Shown: positions 6,754 through 12,943 of the stretch, piece by piece
Layout of the letters: each line of letters opens with the position of its first letter
Numbering within the stretch: the stretch's first letter is position 1
Assembly: GCA_021786555.1 (NCBI GenBank)
Contig: JAJYNB010000026.1
Span: 1-12,943, forward strand
Length of the DNA stretch: 12,943 nt
Source: Bacillota bacterium
GTDB taxonomy: Bacteria > Bacillota > Desulfitobacteriia > Desulfitobacteriales > JAJXUE01
Direction of reading: 5' to 3'
The notes under the pieces: model-generated
The model's input: only the letters and a program-made list of their open reading frames with translations
Database searches by the model: none
What the model was told of the DNA's origin: nothing
Position numbers and translations under genes: made by a program

Positions 6754-9588
6754 CTAGACGAAGCTTTTCAACGGCCTCAGGTGCCGCTTGAGGAATTGGC
6801 CGGTGTAAGAGGCTTGATTAGCCCCGATATCCTCGGGCGTACCGGTGGCGATTATCCTGCCCCCCTTGGCTCCCCCTTCGGGTCCCAGGTCCAGGATATA
6901 GTCGGCGGACTTAATCACATCCAGGTTGTGCTCAATGACCAGGACCGTGTCCCCGGCCTCCACCAGCCGCTCCAGCACGGTCAGAAGCTTATGAATGTCC
7001 GCAATGTGCAGGCCGGTAGTGGGCTCATCCAGGATGTACAGGGTCTTGCCGTTGCTGCGGCGGCACAGCTCCGCTGCCAGCTTCACCCGTTGGGCTTCCC
7101 CGCCTGACAAGGTAGTGGCGGGCTGGCCCAGCCGGATGTAGCCAAGTCCCACGTCCTGCATGGTTTTCAGCTTGCGGTAAATCTTGGGCAGGTTCTTAAA
7201 GAATTCCACCGCCTCATCCACGGTCATGTCCAGGACCTGGGCGATGTTTTTCCCCTTATACTTCACTTCCAGGGTCTCCCGGTTGTAGCGCCTGCCCTTG
7301 CACACTTCGCAGGGCACGTACACATCGGGCAAAAAGTGCATTTCAATCTTGATTATCCCGTCCCCGCGGCAGGCCTCACAGCGGCCCCCCTTGACGTTAA
7401 AGCTGAAGCGGCCCTGCTTGTAGCCCCGCAGCTTTGCCTCCTGGGTCTGGGAAAACAGCTCCCGTATTCCTTCAAACACGCTGGTGTAAGTGGCGGGGTT
7501 ACTACGGGGGGTGCGCCCGATGGGGGACTGGTCGATATCTATCACCTTGTCCAGGTGTTCCAGGCCGCGTATTTCCTCGTGGGCCCCCGGCCGGGACCTG
7601 GCCCCGTTCAGTTGGTGGGCAATGGCTTTATATAAAATCTCATTGACCAGGGTGCTCTTGCCCGAGCCAGAAACCCCGGTAACACAGGTAAAGGTACCGA
7701 GAGGAATCCGCGCAGTGATACCTTTCAGGTTGTTTTCCGCCGCCCCCACCACTTCTATCCACTTGCCGTTAGGCGGCCGGCGGATGAGAGGGACCGGAAT
7801 CTCCTTGCGGCCGCTCAGGTATTCACCTGTAACAGAACCCGGCGTTTCCTTGATTTCCTCAAGGGTGCCCGCGGCCACCACTTCCCCGCCGTGGGCGCCG
7901 GCCCCGGGCCCGATGTCGATAATATGGTCTGCGGCCAGCATGGTGTCCTCATCATGTTCCACCACCAGAAGGGTGTTACCCAGGTCCCGCAGGCGCTTAA
8001 GCGTACTGATAAGGCGCTCGTTATCCCGCTGGTGCAGGCCGATGCTGGGCTCGTCCAGAACGTAGAGCACGCCCATGAGGCTGGAGCCGATCTGCGTGGC
8101 CAGGCGGATGCGCTGGGCTTCTCCGCCCGACAGGGTGCCGGCGGCCCGGCCCAGAGTGAGGTAATCCAACCCCACGTTGACCAGGAAGCCCAGCCTCTCC
8201 TTAATTTCTTTTAGAATTGCTTTGGCGATGATTTGTTCCCGCTCGGTCAGCTCCAAGCCGCCAAAAAAGTCCAGGCAGTCTTCCACCGACAGACGGCATA
8301 CCTCATCCACGTTCTTACCGCCCACCGTTACGGCCAGGCTCTCAGGTTTGAGCCTGGCCCCTTTGCATTCGGGACAGGCCTTTGTGCTCATGTACTCTTC
8401 CAGTTCATTCCGTACGTAGTCCGAGGTGGATTCCCGGTAGCGCCGCTCCAGATTGGGGAGAACCCCTTCGAAGGATGTATTGTAAATCTTGATTTCATTG
8501 AACATGTTTTCCCAGCGGAACTTTATCCTCTCCCCGCCGGTACCGTGCAGAATAGCCTGAAGATGCTCGGGCTTGAGCTCGTCCAGCGCAGTGTGGACCG
8601 AAAACCTGTAGTGGTCGGCCAAGGCCTGGAGAAGCTGCGGGTAATAGTTGGAGGTGGAACGGCTCCAGGGCACAATGGCCCCATCGGAGAGGGACTTGCG
8701 CAGGTCCGGAATAACCAGATCAGGGTCAATTTCCATGGTGTTGCCGAGGCCCGTGCAGGCCGGACAGGCCCCAAAGGGGCTGTTGAAGGAAAACATGCGC
8801 GGAGCCAGTTCCTCCAGGGAAATGCCGCAGTCCACGCAGGCAAAATTCTCGCTGAAGACTAACTCGCCGTGTTCGGCCGCATCCACCATGGCCACCCCTT
8901 CACCCAGTTTCAGTGCGGCCTCAAGGGAACCGGCCAAACGGGACGCTCCATCGGGTCGCAGGCTGATACGGTCCACTACCACTTCGATGGAATGCTTCTT
9001 GTTCTTTTCCAGCTTAATCTCCTGCTCCAGTTCCATGACTTCGCCGTTCACCCGCACCCGTACATAACCGGCTTTGCGTACTTCTTCCAAAATCTTTTGG
9101 TGCTCGCCCTTGCGTCCCCTGACCACCGGGGCCAAGACTTGCAGCCTGGTGCGCTCGGGAAATTTCATCAGCTGGTCCACCATCTGTTCCACAGTCTGGC
9201 GGCTGATTTCCTTGCCGCACTTGGGGCAGTGAGGCCGACCGACCCGGGCAAACAGCAGCCTCAGGTAGTCGTATACTTCCGTTACCGTACCCACGGTGGA
9301 ACGGGGGTTTTTGCTGGTGGTCTTTTGGTCGATGGAAATGGCCGGAGAAAGGCCCTCAATATAGTCTACATCCGGCTTGTCCATCTGGCCCAGAAACTGG
9401 CGTGCGTAGGCCGAGAGAGACTCGACGTAGCGCCGCTGGCCCTCTGCATAGATGGTGTCAAAGGCGAGGCTCGATTTGCCTGAACCCGAGAGTCCGGTAA
9501 TGACCACGAGCTTGTCCCGTGGTATTTCCACATCAATATTTTTCAGGTTATGGGCCCTGGCGCCCTTTACAATAATTTTGTCCTGCAT
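6754..9588 (-). CDS. uvrA: Excinuclease ABC subunit A
   Basis: A 944-residue protein, normal length for UvrA, the damage-sensing ATPase of nucleotide excision repair that loads UvrB at lesions. It has two ABC ATPase halves. The first has Walker A GLSGSGKS (about 32-39), signature LSGGEAQRI (about 486) and Walker B VLDEPS (about 510). The second has Walker A GVSGSGKST (about 638-646), signature LSGGEAQRV (about 827) and LYILDEPTTGLH (about 850). Two zinc modules are intact: Cys251/254 with Cys275/278, and Cys737/740 with Cys760/763. A CPKC pair near residue 121 is also present. The frame can begin at TTG 9591, but GGAGG is 7 nt before the ATG at 9588 and only 4 nt before the TTG, so ATG is preferred. 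It follows uvrB by 14 nt in an operon and ends facing the palindromic repeats. Confidence 0.98.
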   Translation of the reverse strand: MQDKIIVKGARAHNLKNIDVEIPRDKLVVITGLSGSGKSSLAFDTIYAEGQRRYVESLSAYARQFLGQMDKPDVDYIEGLSPAISIDQKTTSKNPRSTVGTVTEVYDYLRLLFARVGRPHCPKCGKEISRQTVEQMVDQLMKFPERTRLQVLAPVVRGRKGEHQKILEEVRKAGYVRVRVNGEVMELEQEIKLEKNKKHSIEVVVDRISLRPDGASRLAGSLEAALKLGEGVAMVDAAEHGELVFSENFACVDCGISLEELAPRMFSFNSPFGACPACTGLGNTMEIDPDLVIPDLRKSLSDGAIVPWSRSTSNYYPQLLQALADHYRFSVHTALDELKPEHLQAILHGTGGERIKFRWENMFNEIKIYNTSFEGVLPNLERRYRESTSDYVRNELEEYMSTKACPECKGARLKPESLAVTVGGKNVDEVCRLSVEDCLDFFGGLELTEREQIIAKAILKEIKERLGFLVNVGLDYLTLGRAAGTLSGGEAQRIRLATQIGSSLMGVLYVLDEPSIGLHQRDNERLISTLKRLRDLGNTLLVVEHDEDTMLAADHIIDIGPGAGAHGGEVVAAGTLEEIKETPGSVTGEYLSGRKEIPVPLIRRPPNGKWIEVVGAAENNLKGITARIPLGTFTCVTGVSGSGKSTLVNEILYKAIAHQLNGARSRPGAHEEIRGLEHLDKVIDIDQSPIGRTPRSNPATYTSVFEGIRELFSQTQEAKLRGYKQGRFSFNVKGGRCEACRGDGIIKIEMHFLPDVYVPCEVCKGRRYNRETLEVKYKGKNIAQVLDMTVDEAVEFFKNLPKIYRKLKTMQDVGLGYIRLGQPATTLSGGEAQRVKLAAELCRRSNGKTLYILDEPTTGLHIADIHKLLTVLERLVEAGDTVLVIEHNLDVIKSADYILDLGPEGGAKGGRIIATGTPEDIGANQASYTGQFLKRHLRPLKSFV

Positions 9589-9595
9589 CAAACTG

Positions 9596-9600
9596 CCTCC
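9596..9600 (-). promoter_or_regulatory. Ribosome binding site fixing the uvrA ATG start
   Basis: GGAGG lies 7 nt before the ATG at 9586-9588, within the 14-nt gap after the uvrB stop (9603-9605). The spacing to the adjacent TTG at 9591 would be only 4 nt. Confidence 0.7.
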
Positions 9601-9602
9601 AA

Positions 9603-11630
9603 CTATCTTCCCTTGCGGCCGCGCCGCTTGCCCGGCCGGTCCAGTCCCGGCGTACCGGAGCGGGTAATCCGCTTGGTGTCTGCCTTCAATTCAATAATCA
9701 AATCGCGCAGTTCTGCGGCCCGCTCAAACTCCAGATTTTTGGCCGCCTCCTGCATTTCCTTTTCCAGACTGGCCACAAGTTGTGCCTTCTCTTCCTTCGG
9801 AATGCCGCTGCTGTACTGGGCCTGCTTTTCCGCCGCCATGGACACTTCCGGCACATTGTGCACCGCTTTGCGGATGGTCTGGGGAATAATCCCGTGGGCC
9901 GCATTAAACGCCGTCTGGGCCTCCCGGCGCCGGTTGGTCTCGCTGATGGCTGTCTGCATGGAATCGGTGACATTGTCCGCATACATGATGACCTTGCCCC
10001 TGGAGTTGCGGGCGGCCCGGCCGATAGTCTGGATCAGGGAGCGCGCGGAGCGCAGGAATCCTTCCTTGTCCGCATCCAGAATGGTCACCAGGGACACTTC
10101 AGGCAAATCCAAACCTTCCCGCAAAAGGTTGATACCCACCAGGACATCAAACACACCCAGGCGCAGGTCCCGGATAATCTCCATCCTGTCCAGGGTGGTG
10201 ATATCAGAATGCAGGTAGCGCACCTTGATATCCAGTTCCTTCAAATAATCAGTGAGGTCTTCCGCCATCTTTTTGGTCAGGGTGGTGACCAGGACCCGCT
10301 CTTTAAGTTCCACCCGCTCGCGGATTTCGCCGATCAAATCATCAATCTGGCCTTTGATGGGCCTGACCTCTATCTCAGGGTCCAGGAGTCCTGTGGGCCG
10401 GATGATCTGCTCCACCAGCACAGGGCAGCGCTCCAGTTCATAAGGTCCGGGGGTGGCGCTGACATATACAGCCTGGTTCACCATACGCTCGAACTCATTG
10501 AATTTCAAAGGGCGGTTGTCCAGCGCCGAAGGCAGCCTGAAACCGTGCTCCACCAGGGTGGTCTTGCGGCTGCGGTCCCCCTCGTACATACCCCGCACCT
10601 GGGGTAAAGTTACATGGGACTCATCCACCACCAGTAGAAAGTCCTTGGGGAAAAAGTCCATAAGGCAGTAGGGCTGGTCTCCCGGCTGGCGGAAAGTAAG
10701 ATGGCGGGAGTAGTTCTCAATCCCGCTGCAGAAGCCCATCTCCCTGAGCATTTCCAGGTCATAATTGGTGCGCTGCTCCAGGCGCTGGGCCTCCAGGAGC
10801 TTGTCACGCCCTCGCATGTAGGCCAACTGCTCCTTAAGTTCAGCTTCGATATTTACCAGGGCCAGTTCCAGTTTGTCCCGGGCGGTAATGTAGTGGGTGT
10901 TGGGGAAGATAGAGATATGACGCCGCTCCCCCAGGATTTCACCGGTCAAAACGTCAACTTCCAGGATGCGTTCTATCTCGTCCCCGAACAGCTCCACCCG
11001 CACCGCTTTTTCCGAGTAGGAAGCGGGGTAGATTTCCACCACATCGCCCCGCACCCGGAAAGTTCCACGGGTGAAGTTGATGTCGTTGCGGTCGTACTGA
11101 ATTTCAATCAGCTTGCGCAGGATGTCGTCCCGGTCGTAGACGCTCCCCTTGCGCAGGGAGAGGACCATATCGCGGTACTCATCCGGGGAACCCAAGCCGT
11201 AGATACAGGAAACGCTTGCCACCACGATCACATCCTGGCGCTCAAACAGTGATGCTGTGGCCGAGTGGCGCAGCTTCTCAATCTCGTCGTTGATGGAGGC
11301 GTCTTTCTCTATGTATAAGTCCGTGGCAGGCACATAGGCCTCGGGCTGGTAGTAGTCGTAATAGCTGACGAAGTACTCCACCGCGTTGTCAGGGAAAAAT
11401 TCCTTGAACTCGCTGTAGAGCTGGGCCGCCAGGGTCTTATTGTGGGCTATTACCAGAGTGGGCTTTTGAACCCGCTGGATGACGTTCGCCATGGTATAAG
11501 TTTTGCCGGATCCGGTGACACCCAACAGGGTCTGGTGCCTTTTCCTTGCTAGTATGCCCTCTACAATGGCAGCTATGGCCTCAGGCTGGTCCCCGCCGGG
11601 TTGGTAGGGCGCTTTCAGTTGAAATCCCAC
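9603..11630 (-). CDS. uvrB: Excinuclease ABC subunit B
   Basis: A 675-residue protein, normal length for UvrB, the helicase-fold subunit that verifies damage and recruits UvrC. Visible motifs are Walker A GVTGSGKT (about 37-44), the DNA-clamping beta-hairpin region YYDYYQPEAY (about 90-99), DESH motif II (about 336-339), the motif V region INLLREGLDLPE (about 500-511), QTIGRAARN motif VI (about 534-542), and a C-terminal UVR motif LEKEMQEAAKNLEFERAAELRDLI that contacts UvrC. The open frame begins at GTG 11639, but the ribosome binding site overlaps that codon. The GTG at 11630 has ideal spacing and gives MGFQLKAPYQPGGDQPEAI, matching the usual family N-terminus. It is the first gene of the uvrB-uvrA operon, and a palindrome resembling an SOS box overlaps its promoter. 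No uvrC is visible in the window. Confidence 0.98.
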   Translation of the reverse strand: MGFQLKAPYQPGGDQPEAIAAIVEGILARKRHQTLLGVTGSGKTYTMANVIQRVQKPTLVIAHNKTLAAQLYSEFKEFFPDNAVEYFVSYYDYYQPEAYVPATDLYIEKDASINDEIEKLRHSATASLFERQDVIVVASVSCIYGLGSPDEYRDMVLSLRKGSVYDRDDILRKLIEIQYDRNDINFTRGTFRVRGDVVEIYPASYSEKAVRVELFGDEIERILEVDVLTGEILGERRHISIFPNTHYITARDKLELALVNIEAELKEQLAYMRGRDKLLEAQRLEQRTNYDLEMLREMGFCSGIENYSRHLTFRQPGDQPYCLMDFFPKDFLLVVDESHVTLPQVRGMYEGDRSRKTTLVEHGFRLPSALDNRPLKFNEFERMVNQAVYVSATPGPYELERCPVLVEQIIRPTGLLDPEIEVRPIKGQIDDLIGEIRERVELKERVLVTTLTKKMAEDLTDYLKELDIKVRYLHSDITTLDRMEIIRDLRLGVFDVLVGINLLREGLDLPEVSLVTILDADKEGFLRSARSLIQTIGRAARNSRGKVIMYADNVTDSMQTAISETNRRREAQTAFNAAHGIIPQTIRKAVHNVPEVSMAAEKQAQYSSGIPKEEKAQLVASLEKEMQEAAKNLEFERAAELRDLIIELKADTKRITRSGTPGLDRPGKRRGRKGR

Positions 11631-11638
11631 CGGATTCA

Positions 11639-11643
11639 CCTCC
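11639..11643 (-). promoter_or_regulatory. Ribosome binding site favouring the internal GTG start of uvrB
   Basis: GGAGG shares its last G with the upstream GTG (11637-11639), so it cannot serve that codon. It lies 8 nt before the GTG at 11628-11630. Confidence 0.7.
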
Positions 11644-11664
11644 GACTAACATTCTAACCAAATA

Positions 11665-11673
11665 ATTATAACA
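11665..11673 (-). promoter_or_regulatory. Extended -10 promoter of uvrB-uvrA
   Basis: On the minus strand the sequence TGTTATAAT contains a perfect TATAAT (11665-11670) preceded by the TG of an extended -10. No good TTGACA lies 17 bases upstream; that position (11688-11693) reads ACCAAA and is part of the palindrome. Transcription would start near 11658, about 28 nt before the chosen GTG. Confidence 0.6.
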
Positions 11674-11675
11674 TA

Positions 11676-11693
11676 ACCAAATGTATGTTTGGT
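11676..11693. promoter_or_regulatory. Candidate LexA (SOS box) operator before uvrB
   Basis: An 18-bp imperfect palindrome has arms ACCAAA and TTTGGT around TGTATG. Its core CAAATGTATGTTTG fits the Bacillus-type consensus CGAACRNRYGTTYC at most positions, with clear mismatches at positions 2 and 5. It covers the -35 position of the uvrB promoter, where a repressor would block transcription. uvrBA is LexA-controlled in Bacillus subtilis. The operator assignment is inference. Confidence 0.4.
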
Positions 11694-11740
11694 ATAGAAG
11701 AAAGCGGAAACTTAGGAAAAATATTGGCATAGGCAGACAA

Positions 11741-11764
11741 AAACTGAACTCAAAGGTTCAGTTT
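11741..11764 (-). terminator. Intrinsic terminator after the sugar transferase gene
   Basis: AAACTGAAC (11741-11749) and GTTCAGTTT (11756-11764) form a perfect 9-bp stem with a 6-base loop. On the minus strand the stem runs into TTTTTGTCT, giving the T-tract of a Rho-independent terminator. It lies 42 bases past the sugar transferase stop. The stem is only moderately GC-rich. Confidence 0.65.
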
Positions 11765-11806
11765 AGGCTTCACATGCCAAACATGGGTTTGCAAGCAATC
11801 CTTTAA

Positions 11807-12943
11807 TTACATCACACGGGACCTGTAAATGTTTTCCTTTGACTCGTCACCTACCGAGCCACTAAATACCCGCTTTAAATTCTCTATATGATCCTCATTA
11901 TTGAATTTTATGCCGCCTGCCTGCTCATGCCGTAAAGCTACCCGAATGGTTTGCAGCAGAATCTTTAGGTCTAACCCGAAAGAGTAATTGCGCACATACA
12001 TCAAATCAAAACGGAGCTTATCCTCAACCGTAGTGCTGTACTTCGCCATTACCTGGGCAAGGCCGGTGATTCCCGGCTTAACAGCCATACGGTATCGGTA
12101 GTGGGGTATGGAGTCCTGAAACTGTTTAATAAAGAAGGGCCGTTCCGGTCTTGGTCCCACCAGACTCATGTCCCCTTTTAACACATTAATTAACTGAGGG
12201 AGCTCGTCCAACCTGGTGGCACGGATAAACTTGCCGACAGCTGTAATCCTGGGATCTTTGTCAGAGGCCAGAATAGGTCCTGTATGTTCCTCAGCATCAT
12301 GGATCATACTCCTGAATTTGAGCATTTGAAAAGGCCTGCTGTCTTTGCTCAACCTTTCCTGCTTAAACAGGGCCGGTCCCGCTGAAGTCAGGGGAATTAC
12401 GGCGAATAACAGCAGCATGAAAGGGCTGGCGGCAAGCAAACTGGTCAGGGACACCATAATATCAAAACTTCTTTTTAGCAAAAGCTGCCCCGGGTTGAGT
12501 TTCGGGGGTTGTACTGACAATACAAGCATATCATCTACTTGTTGCGGCTCAGAACACAGGATAAACAGTTCAAATACCTCGGGTACGACCAGTACTTCCT
12601 TATGGCATTGGGCACAGCGGTTGATAATCTCCACTTTTTCCCTCAGGTTAGGACTCAGCAAAACTACGTCCACCTGCCGGAGTTTCAATTCCAGATTTTT
12701 CAAATCAGACACTGGTAAAAAATCTTGGAGAACAAACCACCCTTCCGCGTGCCCCAGAAACTTTTCCGCCAAAGCAAGGCCGTCCCGGACACTTGGCCCA
12801 ACGATCAGTACCCGTTTACGGCCGTACCTGTGCTTACTGATCAGCCACATAACAGAGCGGCTGAGCGCTATCAACACAACCTGCACCACAGCAGTAATGG
12901 CGATAACGCTGCGGGGAAAAGCGAAGCCGCGGTGCCAGAAGGT
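11807..12943 (-). CDS. Polyprenyl-phosphate sugar-1-phosphate transferase (exopolysaccharide priming enzyme), 5' end outside window
   Basis: The frame is open from the window edge, so the first visible codon is internal; 378 residues are seen (visible numbering from base 12943). Residues about 12-37 form a transmembrane helix, the last of the usual N-terminal set. A Rossmann-like domain follows (GRKRVLIVG at about 41-49). The C-terminal bacterial sugar transferase domain begins LLLKRSFDIMVSL at about 155. It contains a re-entrant hydrophobic helix, FKQER, KFRSM (209-213), the catalytic Asp246-Glu247 pair in RLDELPQL, the VLKGDMSLVGPRPE block and KPGITGLAQV. These enzymes move a sugar-1-phosphate from a nucleotide sugar to undecaprenyl phosphate at the inner face of the membrane, the first step of capsule or exopolysaccharide assembly. 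The donor sugar cannot be read from sequence. A GTG at 12889 could be mistaken for a start, but the preceding 18 codons are open and match family residues. Confidence 0.92.
   Translation of the reverse strand, partial: TFWHRGFAFPRSVIAITAVVQVVLIALSRSVMWLISKHRYGRKRVLIVGPSVRDGLALAEKFLGHAEGWFVLQDFLPVSDLKNLELKLRQVDVVLLSPNLREKVEIINRCAQCHKEVLVVPEVFELFILCSEPQQVDDMLVLSVQPPKLNPGQLLLKRSFDIMVSLTSLLAASPFMLLLFAVIPLTSAGPALFKQERLSKDSRPFQMLKFRSMIHDAEEHTGPILASDKDPRITAVGKFIRATRLDELPQLINVLKGDMSLVGPRPERPFFIKQFQDSIPHYRYRMAVKPGITGLAQVMAKYSTTVEDKLRFDLMYVRNYSFGLDLKILLQTIRVALRHEQAGGIKFNNEDHIENLKRVFSGSVGDESKENIYRSRVM

Noticed and set aside
9780..10607. 275-codon plus-strand open frame opposite uvrB, and similar frames opposite uvrA (8233-8862, 8869-9483)
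   Set aside because: Long antisense frames are expected opposite conserved, GC-biased genes; their translations show no family features.
11746..11759. GAAC-N6-GTTC inside the hairpin after the sugar transferase, resembling a LexA half-site pair
   Set aside because: Bacillus-type boxes have 4 bases between the half-sites, not 6, and the stem plus T-run is better explained as a terminator.

Overview
The window looks like chromosomal DNA of a Gram-positive, low-to-mid GC bacterium. The best guess is an anaerobic member of the Clostridia of the Desulfotomaculum/Pelotomaculum (Peptococcaceae) type. This is inferred from strong AGGAGG-like ribosome binding sites, frequent GTG and TTG starts, a sigma-A type promoter, a cysteine-rich FMN hydroxy-acid oxidoreductase of a kind I associate with anaerobic Firmicutes, a B12-binding radical SAM protein, and a candidate Bacillus-type LexA site before uvrB. 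No rRNA, tRNA, CRISPR array, insertion sequence or prophage gene was found. Coding density is high and no gene-free stretch exceeds about 170 bases.

Layout: eight of the nine genes are on the minus strand. From right to left these are a polyprenyl-phosphate sugar-1-phosphate transferase (5' end outside the window), the nucleotide excision repair operon uvrB-uvrA, a Cof-type HAD phosphatase, a TTG-initiated FMN-dependent alpha-hydroxy-acid oxidizing protein, a GNAT acetyltransferase, a B12-binding radical SAM protein with a DUF4080-type C-terminus, and a sugar-type solute-binding lipoprotein (3' end outside the window). The one plus-strand gene is a membrane-anchored, outward-facing calcineurin-like metallophosphoesterase. 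It is divergent from the HAD gene and convergent with uvrA.

The clearest functional unit is uvrB-uvrA, with 14 nt between the genes. It is preceded by an extended -10 promoter and an 18-bp palindrome resembling a Firmicutes SOS box. A second likely operon is the radical SAM gene and the lipoprotein gene, 13 nt apart, behind a good TTGACC-17-TATACT promoter. The remaining genes look individually transcribed and are separated by hairpins that could act as terminators.

The main non-coding feature is the convergent gap between the metallophosphoesterase and uvrA. It holds two copies of a 37-bp unit built around a 27-bp near-perfect palindrome, plus a third inverted half-arm that could form an alternative hairpin. 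It resembles a REP-type dispersed palindromic repeat. I see no convincing new multi-gene system; this repeat and the radical SAM/lipoprotein pairing are the items most worth a second look.
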